The notes: generated by a model from the sequence alone, not told the origin. 64,000 nt of DNA from JACMLD01 sp039916305 (GCA_039916305.1 JBDSLR010000023.1:15948-79947); one strand, 5' to 3'; positions 42,255 to 51,389 are shown, numbered from the stretch's first letter. Numbers and translations: made by a program.

Positions 42255-42303
42255 CCCCCTGTCCCCCTGAAGGCATGACTTAACTATAGTCTCCCCCAGG
42301 GGC
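42255..42303. repeat. C-rich inverted repeat in the etfB-etfA gap
   Basis: CCCCTG occurs at 42256-42261 and 42264-42269, and the latter pairs with CAGGGG at 42297-42302; GACT/AGTC pair inside the loop. On the mRNA strand the block is a G-rich tract just before the etfA start. Such C/G-run intergenic elements recur in Bacteroidota genomes; here it may tune etfA expression. Confidence 0.4.
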
Positions 42304-42385
42304 TTTTAATGGTTAATAATTTATTAATAAAGAACTGCTGACATTTATATGAATCTTGTACAAGGGCCGCCCTTAAGAAAGCGGG

Positions 42386-43129
42386 TTATATAGCTTTCGC
42401 TTCCTCGTGCAGCAACCTTACCAGCTCGGCCGGGTTATCTGCAGGCACCAGCTTTACACCAGCTTTGGCCGGTGGTAAACCGAAGTCAGCTACGGTGGTG
42501 AGTGCATCAGCTGCTACCGGGTCTTTTACTTTCAATGGTTTGGTACGGGCGCCCATAATGCCTTTCATATTGGGTATACGCTGTTCGGCCATTCCTTTCT
42601 GACAACTAACGGTGAGGGGCAGTCTCACTTCGCAAACTTCTTCACCCCCTTCAATTTCGCGGGTAATGCTGGCCGTGGTACCACTGATATCAAATTTAAC
42701 AGCCAGGGATACATAGGGCAGATCCAGCAATTCTGCTACCATACCGCCAATGGATGATCCATTATAATCGATGGTTTCTTTCCCGGTGAAAATGAGATCG
42801 TAAGCGCCTTCTTTTGCCACCGCTGCTATTTGTGAAGCAATTACAAAACTATCGTGGCTTCGGGTATTAACACGGATGGCTTCATCGCCGCCCAGGGCCA
42901 GCGCCTTGCGTATAATAGGATCTGCATCAGCGGCACCTACCGTAACCAGGTGAATAATGGTAGCCGGGTCTTTCTCTTTCAGTTCGATGGCACGCACCAG
43001 CGCATACCACTCATCGTACGGGTTAATAATCCATTGCACACCGGCCTCAGCGAATTTCGTATTGTTATCTGTGAAGGCTATTTTTGCCGTAGTGTCCGGC
43101 GTTTTACTGATACAGACCAGTATCTTCAT
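42386..43129 (-). CDS. etfB: Electron transfer flavoprotein, beta subunit
   Basis: AMP-binding subunit of 247 aa of ETF. MKILVCISKTPDT, WIINPYDEWYALVRAIELKEK, LIFTGKETIDYNGSSIGGMVAELLDLPYVS and KGIMGARTKPL are EtfB blocks, including the recognition loop used to dock on partner dehydrogenases. It is first in the etfB-etfA operon and has a textbook promoter about 60 nt upstream. Confidence 0.95.
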   Translation of the reverse strand: MKILVCISKTPDTTAKIAFTDNNTKFAEAGVQWIINPYDEWYALVRAIELKEKDPATIIHLVTVGAADADPIIRKALALGGDEAIRVNTRSHDSFVIASQIAAVAKEGAYDLIFTGKETIDYNGSSIGGMVAELLDLPYVSLAVKFDISGTTASITREIEGGEEVCEVRLPLTVSCQKGMAEQRIPNMKGIMGARTKPLKVKDPVAADALTTVADFGLPPAKAGVKLVPADNPAELVRLLHEEAKAI

Positions 43130-43186
43130 GGGAGCAATTTTAAGCGTTTAACAAAAAAGGATGAAAGGTTGTTTATGCAACTAAAA

Positions 43187-43217
43187 CAAAGATAAGGCCG
43201 GGATAGTATATTTCAAA
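43187..43217 (-). promoter_or_regulatory. Promoter of etfB-etfA
   Basis: On the minus strand TTTG (43217-43214), exactly 19 nt, then TATCTTTG (43194-43187) give a full match to the Bacteroidota consensus with the preferred spacing. Transcription should start near 43180. Confidence 0.7.
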
Positions 43218-43246
43218 CAGTTTGGGTAAAAATAATTCAGCGTTTC

Positions 43247-43558
43247 ATGAACAGGGTAGAACAATTACAGGCGTTTTTGAAGGCAAACCCTGGGGATAGT
43301 TTTTTAACACATGCCCTTGCGCTGGAATACAGCAAAGCGGGCGATGAATCAGGGGCGAGAAAGTTGTTTGAAGCCATTTTGCAAAGGGAACCGGGGTATA
43401 TTGGATCGTATTATCATCTTGGCAAACTATTGGAACGTACCGGGGAGACCGCACTTGCTATTGAATGGTATGAGAAAGGAATGGCTGCCGCGAAAGCAGC
43501 AGGCGATAACCATGCATTGGGAGAACTCCGCGCAGCCCATGAAGATTTAGTTTTTTGA
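43247..43558 (+). CDS. Small tetratricopeptide repeat protein
   Basis: Protein of 103 aa without signal peptide, made of about two TPR units (HALALEYSKAGDESGARKLFEAIL and YYHLGKLLERTGETALAIEWYEKG) with the typical L-x-Y, G and A spacing. It diverges from etfB with 117 nt between the starts and is followed 23 nt later by a tiny membrane-protein gene. Probably a cytoplasmic adaptor; partner unknown. Confidence 0.8.
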   Translation: MNRVEQLQAFLKANPGDSFLTHALALEYSKAGDESGARKLFEAILQREPGYIGSYYHLGKLLERTGETALAIEWYEKGMAAAKAAGDNHALGELRAAHEDLVF

Positions 43559-43581
43559 TGATAAATTAAAAAATACAGCCA

Positions 43582-43692
43582 ATGGATTGGTCAAAATTAC
43601 AGCTTATCATTACTCCACTATTTGGATTGGTGCTGGTTGCAGTAGGAATCAGGAGCCTGATCAAACAAAGAAAGAATCAGAAGAAGCCGTGA
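43582..43692 (+). CDS. Small single-pass membrane protein (36 aa)
   Basis: An ATG-started frame of 36 codons: a short polar start (MDWSKLQ), one hydrophobic helix (LIITPLFGLVLVAVGI, about residues 8-23) and a strongly basic tail (KQRKNQKKP), the positive-inside pattern of a membrane-anchored peptide. It lies 23 nt after the TPR gene and before tilS. No homology is claimed; the amphipathic design and the position make it more credible than chance. Confidence 0.4.
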   Translation: MDWSKLQLIITPLFGLVLVAVGIRSLIKQRKNQKKP

Positions 43693-43789
43693 AATAAAGC
43701 GGAGTGGAAGTAACACGCTGCACGCGGAGATGGTTAACGCCTGTTGCGCCGGTAACCAGTATGTACAATATTGACCTATCTTAAATTTC

Positions 43790-45208
43790 ATGCATTTATA
43801 TAAATCGTTCCAGGAATTTATAGCAAAAGAAAATCTATGCTCGCCCAAAGACCTACTGTTGCTGGCAGTAAGTGGCGGCATTGATTCTGTAGTGCTCTGC
43901 GAACTTTGCCATCAGGCAGGATATAATTTTGTTATTGCCCATTGTAATTTTCAGTTAAGGGATACCGAGAGTGAAAGGGATGAACAGTTTGTAAGAACCC
44001 TCGGCGAAAAATATGGTAAGCCTGTGCTGGTGAAACGTTTTGACACAGCACCATATGCCGCGCAGCATAAAGTTTCTATACAGGTAGCTGCAAGGGAATT
44101 GCGGTATGAATGGTTTTTTTCTATAGTTGATAGTGCTGCGGCAGGAGTTGAAAACCAGTCAGTAGCTTCCGAAGGTATGTCTGCATACCCTGAACTACAG
44201 ACTACAGACTATGCATTACCGGCTGTACTATTCACTGCCCATCACCTGGATGACAATATCGAAACCATGCTCATGAATTTTTTCAAAGGCACGGGCATTG
44301 CAGGTCTTCGTGGTATGCTGCCAAAACAGGGTAAAATTATCCGCCCGTTATTATTCGCAAAAAAGGAAGCGATAGTAGACTTTGCAGCTACCAATAAACT
44401 CAGCTGGGTGGAAGACAGTTCTAACCAGCTTGACAAATATGCCAGGAACTATTTTCGCAACCAGCTTATCCCGCTTATCAAAAACCTTTATCCGGAAGCA
44501 GAGAACAACCTGGCCGATAACCTGCAGCGCTTTCAAGATATTGAGTTGTTGTACCAGCAGTCAATTGAGCAGCATAAGAAGAAATTACTGGAATGCCGGG
44601 GCAATGAAATACATATACCGGTGCTGAAATTGAAAAAAACACCAGCATTGATTTCCGTAGTCTATGAAATTATTAAGGCGTATGGCTTTACTGCGGACCA
44701 GTCGGCAGAAACGATTGCGTTGCTCGACAGTGAAACGGGCAGGTATATTGAGTCGGCCACCCACCGCATTATCAAAAACCGTAACTGGCTGATTATTTCT
44801 CCGGCCCGGTCTGCTGAAGCTGCCAATATAATAATTGAAGAAGGGGATACCGAAATTCAGTTTGAAGCAGGTATATTAAAAATGCAGCAGCATGTAAATT
44901 CTCAACACTTAATACCCATTTCCCCATTACTGGCTTTCCTGGATGCGCATGAAATAAAATTCCCCCTGTTGCTGCGTAAATGGAAGTCCGGTGATTATTT
45001 TTATCCGTTGGGCATGCGCAAGAAAAAAAAGCTCGCCCGGTTTTTTATTGATCAGAAATTATCAAAGACGGATAAAGAAAAAATATGGGTGCTGGAAATG
45101 AATAAAAAAATAATCTGGATCGTCGGCCACCGCATTGATGACCGCTTTAAAATTACGCCCGCTACAAAGCAGGTGCTGCAAATAAAATCAGAAGCTTTGA
45201 ATGTATGA
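43790..45208 (+). CDS. tilS: tRNA(Ile)-lysidine synthase
   Basis: Enzyme of 472 aa that attaches lysine to C34 of the CAU-anticodon tRNA-Ile so that it reads AUA. The ATP-binding P-loop SGGIDS is at residues 28-33, followed by HCNFQLRDTESERDE, then TAHHLDDNIETMLMNFFKGTGIAGLRG and the C-terminal KSGDYFYPLGMRKKKKLARFF domain. Between the usual helix RELRYEWF and TAHH there are roughly 25 extra residues (about 115-146) encoded partly by a short direct DNA repeat. It is convergent with the rhomboid gene and overlaps its stop by 21 nt. Confidence 0.93.
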   Translation: MHLYKSFQEFIAKENLCSPKDLLLLAVSGGIDSVVLCELCHQAGYNFVIAHCNFQLRDTESERDEQFVRTLGEKYGKPVLVKRFDTAPYAAQHKVSIQVAARELRYEWFFSIVDSAAAGVENQSVASEGMSAYPELQTTDYALPAVLFTAHHLDDNIETMLMNFFKGTGIAGLRGMLPKQGKIIRPLLFAKKEAIVDFAATNKLSWVEDSSNQLDKYARNYFRNQLIPLIKNLYPEAENNLADNLQRFQDIELLYQQSIEQHKKKLLECRGNEIHIPVLKLKKTPALISVVYEIIKAYGFTADQSAETIALLDSETGRYIESATHRIIKNRNWLIISPARSAEAANIIIEEGDTEIQFEAGILKMQQHVNSQHLIPISPLLAFLDAHEIKFPLLLRKWKSGDYFYPLGMRKKKKLARFFIDQKLSKTDKEKIWVLEMNKKIIWIVGHRIDDRFKITPATKQVLQIKSEALNV

Positions 45209-45835
45209 CGTTACCTGCCTGGTAAAAGACTGCAGTAAATTATACCTCGCCAGAAAGCTCCCGGTAATGATGAGAAAAGATATACCATACAGGGCGCCCC
45301 AGATATGCGCCGAATGGTTGATGTTTCCCCCGCCTCTTTTATCAAAAATAGAGGAGATAAGCAGGTAGAGAAATCCGAAAATGAAACCCGGAATCATAAA
45401 CGGAATGAATATAATACCTATTTTACGCAGTGGTTCAAGAAAAATAAAGGCGAAGACAACTGCAGATACGGCGCCTGATGCGCCAAGGCTCCTGTAGTTA
45501 GCATTGTTTTTATTTTTGGAATAGGTAGGTAAAAGGCAGAAAAAAAGTGATGATACATACATCAGCAGGTAAAGCCATTTTCCGGCCGGTCCAAACACGT
45601 CTGTAAATTGCGTTTCTACATATGCACCAAAAATATACAGGGAATACATATTGAAAAACAGGTGTCCGTAATTGGCATGGATAAATCCGCAGGTAAAAAA
45701 ACGATAGAACTGGTTCTGACCTGAAATAGCAGGCGGATAAAATATCAGGTCGTCTAAAATCTTCTCATTGCTAAAAGCCGTTAAAGAAACGATACAGGTA
45801 ATGATAATAATAATAAGCGTTATTGATAAAGTCAT
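45188..45835 (-). CDS. Rhomboid-family intramembrane serine protease
   Basis: Membrane protein of 215 aa with six hydrophobic segments. The catalytic dyad motifs are present: GASGAVSAV, with the nucleophile Ser, and NHSAHIWGALYG, with the His. FYRFFTCGFIHANYGHLFFNMYSLYIFG is the typical TM2 region with its HxxxxHxxxN-like pattern. It cleaves other membrane proteins within the bilayer; substrates unknown. It lies 9 nt downstream of rlmH on the same strand and overlaps the tilS end tail to tail by 21 nt. Confidence 0.9.
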   Translation of the reverse strand: MTLSITLIIIIITCIVSLTAFSNEKILDDLIFYPPAISGQNQFYRFFTCGFIHANYGHLFFNMYSLYIFGAYVETQFTDVFGPAGKWLYLLMYVSSLFFCLLPTYSKNKNNANYRSLGASGAVSAVVFAFIFLEPLRKIGIIFIPFMIPGFIFGFLYLLISSIFDKRGGGNINHSAHIWGALYGISFLIITGSFLARYNLLQSFTRQVTSYIQSF

Positions 45836-45844
45836 AATGTTTTA

Positions 45845-46318
45845 TTATTGATGATGATATTTTTCATTTCTCAGGATGCTGCAGGCGCGGTAGACCTGCT
45901 CCGCTAAAATTAACCTTACCAGCTGGTGCGGAAAAGTTAAAAGCGATAAGGACCATTTATAATCAGCCCTTTTTAAAATACTCTCGTGAAGGCCATAAGC
46001 ACCGCCAATTAAAAACACTACCTGCCTGGTACTGGCATTGGCCCGGGCCTGTATAAAAGCGGCCAGTTGTTCAGAAGAAATTGATTTGCCCTTCTCGTCA
46101 AGCGCTACCAGGTAATCTTCTTTTGATAATGTATTCAGTAAAATGTCCGCTTCTTTTTTCCTTAAATCCGCTTCGCTCAGCAGGCCCGCATTTTTGGGCG
46201 TGGCAATAATGTTCCAGTCAACCTGGTAGTAATTGGTTATCCGTTGCGTAAATGCTTCCACCCCGGGCTTTATATACGGTTCATGCGCTTTGCCCAGGGA
46301 CCAGAATTGAAATTTCAT
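45845..46318 (-). CDS. rlmH: 23S rRNA (pseudouridine1915-N3)-methyltransferase
   Basis: SPOUT methyltransferase of 157 aa that methylates pseudouridine 1915 in helix 69 of 23S rRNA on assembled ribosomes. LVALDEKGKSISSEQLAAFIQ, FLIGGAYGLHESIL and the trefoil-knot C-terminus LSLLTFPHQLVRLILAEQVYRACSIL are diagnostic. TATATTTG on the minus strand (46330-46323) lies only about 5 nt before the start codon, so the mRNA may be almost leaderless. It precedes the rhomboid gene by 9 nt. Confidence 0.95.
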   Translation of the reverse strand: MKFQFWSLGKAHEPYIKPGVEAFTQRITNYYQVDWNIIATPKNAGLLSEADLRKKEADILLNTLSKEDYLVALDEKGKSISSEQLAAFIQARANASTRQVVFLIGGAYGLHESILKRADYKWSLSLLTFPHQLVRLILAEQVYRACSILRNEKYHHQ

Positions 46319-46601
46319 GCGGCAAATATAGTACTCAGTATACAGTATTTAGTATTCAGTATATAGCTTGCAGACCCGACAAACCGTAGGTCAGAAACGA
46401 CTTCTCAATAAGATGCCAGGAAAAATATCCCACCCGTGAATAATCTGCCCACCGATGGGAATTCAGTGTTAAAAAGGCCCGACTAATTCCAGGATGAAGT
46501 GCCTGAGTAATATATCTTTCAAAAGTATTCTCTCAATCTCCTGGATGACCGGTTAAATCGGAACTTACTACTTTACACTTAAATACTAATATCTTGGGGG
46601 G

Positions 46602-47009
46602 TTATGCCTTAAAATCATCTTCTCCAAAGCACAATTCGCCGGCGTAGACTTTCTTGATGCAGTCAACAATGGAATCCAGCGGAGCAGTTTTTACAATGTA
46701 TCCCCGGGCGCCTATTTTAAAGAGTTCTTCAGAGTCTGCTTTTGACCAGGCATTTGACAGGCCCAATATTTTTGTTTCGGGATGCAGCTTCAATATATTT
46801 TTAGCTGTTTCTATACCCGTTACCGGTTTCATATAAACATCCATTACTATCACATCGGGCAGTAACTGTTCATACGTTTTTTCCGCTTCGGGACCGGAAG
46901 ATGCCGTACCGGCTACTTTTATAGTACTGTCATGCGGTAACAAAGATTTCAATGCATTTAGCATCATGGGGTGGTCGTCTACAATTAGTATAGAAATAAT
47001 CTGGCTCAA
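46602..47009 (-). CDS. Stand-alone receiver-domain protein
   Basis: Protein of 135 aa consisting only of a CheY-like receiver: acidic pair in IVDDHPMM (residues 10-12), phosphoacceptor in VIVMDVYMKPVTG, and switch lysine in GYIVKTAP. The sequence resembles NarL/LuxR-type regulators, but no helix-turn-helix follows; after the stop no continuation exists in any frame on this strand. It may be a phosphate sink or an adaptor. There is no kinase next to it, so its partner is elsewhere. Confidence 0.85.
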   Translation of the reverse strand: MSQIISILIVDDHPMMLNALKSLLPHDSTIKVAGTASSGPEAEKTYEQLLPDVIVMDVYMKPVTGIETAKNILKLHPETKILGLSNAWSKADSEELFKIGARGYIVKTAPLDSIVDCIKKVYAGELCFGEDDFKA

Positions 47010-47458
47010 GTAGTTAATTTAATAGGAGGCATTGAAAAGAAGAAGAATACGTAAGTAGTTGGATAAATACTCAGAACGCTGTTCTTATTAAAGTTAGTAT
47101 TTTTTGATGGGCTTTTTATAAATAATAAATCCTGGAAAATATGTTTTTTATGAGCGGTTAACCAAGGGCGTGCAGTGGCAGATAAGTTGCAAAGCAGCGC
47201 AGTATTTCTTTATTTAATTTTTACGAAGCCGGTACTTTTATTGATGCAGCTTTTAAAAGCCGCTGTTTTTTATCGCTGGATATTCTAGGAAATATTTCTC
47301 CAAACATGGCCGGGACAATTTGTATGTTTGAACATTGTTATAGAGTAAATCAATGGTTTAAATTAAATATTTTGCATGCATTGCCATGTGGGCTGCAATT
47401 GGTATAATCAGTAGATTGCATTTCTTAAACAGCAAGTACTTTTACGTTATTATCAAAT
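47010..47458. other. Long intergenic region upstream of the UxuA cluster
   Basis: About 449 nt without a gene. It contains the probable uxuA promoter at its right end and a palindromic GCTTTTAAAAGC inside a CAGC...GCTG stem followed by six T's (about 47250-47274), which looks like a terminator without an evident gene. The AT-rich stretch with TGCATGCA at about 47374-47381 could be an operator, but I cannot support one. Confidence 0.45.
47416..47444 (+). promoter_or_regulatory. Probable promoter of the uxuA-led cluster
   Basis: TTG at 47416-47418, an 18-nt spacer and TACTTTTA at 47437-47444, one base off TAnnTTTG. It would start the transcript about 10 nt before the first UxuA start codon. 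Confidence 0.4.
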
Positions 47459-48628
47459 ATGAAGCATTTTATACAAACCATGCGATGGTTCGGGCCCAAT
47501 GACCCGGTAAGCTTACAAGATATAAGACAGGCAGGCTGTGCCGGAGTAGTGACGGCGCTGCATCATATCCCGGTAGGGGCAATATGGACAGTGGAAGAAA
47601 TCAAAGCCCGGAAAAAATTGATCAACGAGGCTGGCATGGACTGGCAGGTAATTGAAAGCCTGCCGGTACATGAAGACATAAAAAAGCAAACTGGTAACTG
47701 GAAATTATATATTGAGCAATACAAAGAAAGCCTTGTTAATGTGGCCGCCTGTGGCCTTGAAGTGGTAACCTATAATTTTATGCCGGTGCTTGACTGGCTG
47801 CGTACAGATATTGCTTATACCATGCCAGATGGCAGTAAGGCACTTTATTTTGAGCGGGCTGCTTTCATTGCGTTTGATCTTTTTTTATTGAAAAGACCAG
47901 GTGCTGAAAAAGAATATAGCGATGCAGAAATTCAAACAGCTAAAACGAGGTTTGATGCAATGGCAGACGCAGAAAAAGAAAAGTTGTTCCGCAATACCAT
48001 GCTGGGGCTACCCGGAAGCGACGAAGCATTTACACCAGAAAAAGTACTGGCTGCGCTGGAAACATATAAAGGCGTTGATGCAACATTGCTGCAGGAGCAC
48101 TTATTTTATTTTTTAAACCAAGTGGTACCGGTGGCGGAAAAGGCGGGCCTGAAAATGGCCATTCATCCGGATGATCCGCCCTATGCCGTGCTGGGATTGC
48201 CCCGTATACTCAGCACAGAAGAAGATGCTGCAGCTTTATTAAATGCCATTCCATCAAAAGCAAATGGCTTGTGTTTTTGTACCGGTTCTTTTGGCGCCAG
48301 GGCAGATAATGACTTAATTAAAATGCTCAAACGGTTTGGCGATCATATCCACTTCTTTCATTTACGCAATACCAGGCGCGATATGGCTGGTAATTTTTAT
48401 GAAGCGCCGCACCTGGGTGGCGATGCAGATATGTATGCCATCGTAAAAGAAGCCCTGCTGCTGATGAAAAAAAGAGATATTGCTATTCCGATGCGGCCTG
48501 ATCATGGGCACCAGATGCTGGATGATTTAAATAAAAAAACATACCCGGGTTATTCTGGCATTGGGCGTTTAAAATCGCTGGCAGAATTAAGGGGATTGGA
48601 AATGGGTATCAGCCGGAGTTTGTTTTGA
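47459..48628 (+). CDS. uxuA: Mannonate dehydratase family protein, copy 1
   Basis: Enzyme of 389 aa of the UxuA family, which dehydrates D-mannonate to 2-keto-3-deoxygluconate using Mn2+. RWFGPNDPVSLQDIRQAGCAGVVTALHHIP, AIHPDDPPYAVLGLPR and PMRPDHGHQMLDDLNKKT (metal and substrate residues) are intact. Two core positions differ from E. coli UxuA (CTGSYG reads CTGSFG, HLRST reads HLRNT), and copy 2 is closer to the canonical form. In this cluster of fucose-type enzymes it may act on another sugar acid. Copy 2 follows after 259 nt. Confidence 0.85.
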   Translation: MKHFIQTMRWFGPNDPVSLQDIRQAGCAGVVTALHHIPVGAIWTVEEIKARKKLINEAGMDWQVIESLPVHEDIKKQTGNWKLYIEQYKESLVNVAACGLEVVTYNFMPVLDWLRTDIAYTMPDGSKALYFERAAFIAFDLFLLKRPGAEKEYSDAEIQTAKTRFDAMADAEKEKLFRNTMLGLPGSDEAFTPEKVLAALETYKGVDATLLQEHLFYFLNQVVPVAEKAGLKMAIHPDDPPYAVLGLPRILSTEEDAAALLNAIPSKANGLCFCTGSFGARADNDLIKMLKRFGDHIHFFHLRNTRRDMAGNFYEAPHLGGDADMYAIVKEALLLMKKRDIAIPMRPDHGHQMLDDLNKKTYPGYSGIGRLKSLAELRGLEMGISRSLF

Positions 48629-48887
48629 GGGGCCGGATAGCGCGCCGGCGAATTGCCAGCAACATAAGGTAATTAGATAGAGCCCCGTAGAGTTTCGGCT
48701 CTTCATCGCTCTGCGAAAAAGCATTTGTGTAACTGGGGTTGAGTGCAATTTATTGCAGGGTATTACAAGGCAAATGGTATAAAATAGAAAGCAGGAAATC
48801 AAGCCCGTTCGAACAGGCCGGGCGGACATTAAAAAATCAGACTTCAGACATTTGATTTCACCTATTTTTGAAAGGAAATAAAGCGAT

Positions 48888-50060
48888 ATGATAACACTGA
48901 CAGCAACCATGCGCTGGTATGGCCCAAATGACCCGGTAAGTTTACAGGATATACTGCAGGCCGGTTGCACCGGGGTGGTAACAGCATTGCACCATATTCC
49001 TAACGGGCAGGCATGGACGGCGGATGAGATCAAAAAGAGAAAAGAGATTATCAATGCAGCCGGCCTGGATTGGAAAGTAGTAGAAAGCGTACCCGTACAC
49101 GAAGACATTAAAACACAAAGAGGCAATTTTCACCTGTACATTGATAATTACAAAGAAAGTATCCGCAACCTTGCAACGCATGGTATAGAAGTGATTACTT
49201 ATAATTTTATGCCAGTACTTGATTGGACACGTACTGACCTGTCTTACCAGGTAGCCGATGGTTCAAAAGCCCTGCGTTTTGAAAAAGCTGCACTGGTAGC
49301 CTTTGACGTCTTTATGCTGCAGCGCAAAAATGCAGCGGCAGATTATAGCAACGATGCACTAGCCAGTGGCGGGCAGCGGTTTCAGGCCATGTCGGCTGAA
49401 GAAAAGCAGTTATTACAACGTAATATTATTGCGGGCCTTCCCGGAAGTGAAGAATCTTTTACTGCTGCACAGTTCCAGGAAGCGCTTGATAAATACGATG
49501 GAATTGATGAAGAGAAGCTGCGGAATCATTTGATTTATTTTTTACAGCAAATAATCCCCGTTGCAGATGAAGCCGGTATTAAAATGGCTATTCATCCGGA
49601 CGATCCGCCATTTGCCATATTTGGTCTTCCAAGGGTAGTAAAGACAAGCGACGATGTGAGGAAGCTTATAACAGCAGTACCTTCTGTAAATAATGGCCTT
49701 TGTTTTTGTACGGGATCTTATGGTGTGCGGCCAGATAATAACCTGCCGGGCATGGTGAAATCTTTTGGCCACCGGATACATTTCTTACACCTTCGTTCAA
49801 CCAGGCGCAATGCCGCAGGCGACTTCTACGAAGACAATCACCTGGAAGGCGATGTGGACATGTACGCTGTAATGAAAGAGATTGTAGTATTGATGCAGGA
49901 ACAAAACAAAAGTATACCGATGCGCCCGGATCATGGTCACCAGATGCTGGATGATCTTACCAAGAAAACCAACCCTGGTTATTCGGCCATCGGCAGGTTA
50001 AGGGGCCTTGCAGAGTTACGGGGCCTCGAACTGGGCATTGCCAAATCATTTTTTATTTAA
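48888..50060 (+). CDS. uxuA: Mannonate dehydratase family protein, copy 2
   Basis: Enzyme of 390 aa, a paralogue of the gene just upstream and closer to canonical UxuA: RWYGPNDPVSLQDILQAG, CTGSYGVRPDNNL, FLHLRSTRR, PMRPDHGHQMLDDLTKKTNPGYSAIGRLRGLAE. The metal-binding His and Cys residues are present. A TATTTTTG -7 box (48863-48870) without a good -33 lies just upstream, so it may have its own promoter. The FucP-like symporter gene follows 21 nt later. True substrate uncertain: D-mannonate by family, L-fuconate or similar by context. Confidence 0.86.
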   Translation: MITLTATMRWYGPNDPVSLQDILQAGCTGVVTALHHIPNGQAWTADEIKKRKEIINAAGLDWKVVESVPVHEDIKTQRGNFHLYIDNYKESIRNLATHGIEVITYNFMPVLDWTRTDLSYQVADGSKALRFEKAALVAFDVFMLQRKNAAADYSNDALASGGQRFQAMSAEEKQLLQRNIIAGLPGSEESFTAAQFQEALDKYDGIDEEKLRNHLIYFLQQIIPVADEAGIKMAIHPDDPPFAIFGLPRVVKTSDDVRKLITAVPSVNNGLCFCTGSYGVRPDNNLPGMVKSFGHRIHFLHLRSTRRNAAGDFYEDNHLEGDVDMYAVMKEIVVLMQEQNKSIPMRPDHGHQMLDDLTKKTNPGYSAIGRLRGLAELRGLELGIAKSFFI

Positions 50061-50081
50061 TCACCTAACGATACCTAACAT

Positions 50082-51389
50082 ATGGCCTTGCCTTCCAATC
50101 TTACTACCGTCCAACCCGCTGCAGCAACAAACCCCGCAAAAGGAAGTTTTGTATTTCCTTTTATAATGGTAACCAGTTTGTTTTTTTTCTGGGGATTTGT
50201 TCATAACCTCGATCCGGTATTGATTCCTCACTTACGCCGTGCATTCAGCTTAAATACCCTGGAAGCTTCACTGGTAGATTCCGCTGTTTTTATAGCTTAT
50301 TTTGTGATGGCCATACCGGCTGGTATCATTATGAAAAAATATGGGTATAAAACCGGTATCCTCATTGGTCTGGCTTTTTTTGCCATTGGATGTTTTTTAT
50401 TTGTACCCGCAGCCAATACCATGCAGTATGTTTTTTTCCTGGGCGCTTTGTTTATTGTAGCCTGCGGACTTACCATATTGGAAACAGCTGCCAACCCTTA
50501 TGCTACTATACTGGGTGATCCAAAAACGTCCACACAACGTTTAAATTTTGCGCAATCTTTTAATGGTTTAGCTGCTTTCATTGCACCGATTGTAGGCGGA
50601 GAATTTATCCTTGCAAAAGAGCCGGTCAATACTGCAAATCTTGCTTCCATGACAGCAGCTGCACGTGATGCGTTTTTGCATGAGGAAACTTCCACAGTAA
50701 AAATGCCCTATATTGTTTTAGGGATAGCGATCCTGGTTGTGGCGGCCGTCTTTTTTTTTACAAAACTGCCCGATATAAAAGGCGATGAAGAAAATGGCGA
50801 GGCAGGGTTTTTACATGCTTTCCGTCACAAGCATTTAACATGGGCGGTGATTGCGCAGTTTTTCTACGTAGGTGCCCAGGTATGTATTCTCAGCTTTCTT
50901 ATTTTGTTTGCAACAAAAGCAGCCGGCATCACAGAGAAAGCAGCTTCTTATTATTCAGGTATGGCGGGGCTGGCATTTATGGTTGGGCGCTTTGCTGGTA
51001 CATTTTTTATGCGGTTCATCCCACCTGCAAAATTACTGGCGCTTTATTCAGTTGCTTCCATTCTTTTATGCCTGGTTACCATTTTTGGCTCCGGTATGAT
51101 TACTTTATATGCTATTATCGGGATGGCTTTTTTTATGTCCATTATGTTTCCAACCATTTTTGCGCTCGGCATACAGGATATTGGTGTTGATACAAAATCT
51201 GGTTCCAGCCTGATTATTATGAGTATTGTTGGTGGCGCTATTTTACCACCGCTGCTTGGGTTAATTGCTGATAAAACCGGGAATATACAGTATGGATATA
51301 TTGTTCCGCTGCTTTGCTTTGTGGTTGTTTTATATTTTGGATTAAAAGGTTACAGGCACACAGAGAAAGCTGTTGAGGTGCTGCATTGA
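50082..51389 (+). CDS. fucP: FucP-type sugar:proton symporter
   Basis: Inner-membrane MFS protein of 435 aa with 12 hydrophobic segments, of the fucose/glucose/galactose:H+ symporter (FucP/GluP) branch: TSLFFFWGFVHNLDPVLIPHLRRAF, the DSAVFIAYFVMAIPAGIIMKKYGYK loop, ILETAANPYATILGDP and RLNFAQSFNGLAAFIAP. Asp and Asn residues in the first helices match those needed for proton coupling in E. coli FucP. Context (mutarotase, lactonase and SDR downstream) favours L-fucose or a similar deoxy sugar. It lies 21 nt after uxuA copy 2. Confidence 0.88.
   Translation: MALPSNLTTVQPAAATNPAKGSFVFPFIMVTSLFFFWGFVHNLDPVLIPHLRRAFSLNTLEASLVDSAVFIAYFVMAIPAGIIMKKYGYKTGILIGLAFFAIGCFLFVPAANTMQYVFFLGALFIVACGLTILETAANPYATILGDPKTSTQRLNFAQSFNGLAAFIAPIVGGEFILAKEPVNTANLASMTAAARDAFLHEETSTVKMPYIVLGIAILVVAAVFFFTKLPDIKGDEENGEAGFLHAFRHKHLTWAVIAQFFYVGAQVCILSFLILFATKAAGITEKAASYYSGMAGLAFMVGRFAGTFFMRFIPPAKLLALYSVASILLCLVTIFGSGMITLYAIIGMAFFMSIMFPTIFALGIQDIGVDTKSGSSLIIMSIVGGAILPPLLGLIADKTGNIQYGYIVPLLCFVVVLYFGLKGYRHTEKAVEVLH

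Noticed and set aside
46331..46365. Possible CRISPR-like array from repeated CAGTAT/AGTATT units
   Set aside because: The units are 6-9 nt with no unique spacers and no cas genes are in the window; this is simple-sequence repetition.
46602..47009. Truncated NarL-type regulator (lost DNA-binding domain)
   Set aside because: No remnant of a helix-turn-helix can be read in any frame downstream, so I treat it as an intact single-domain receiver protein.
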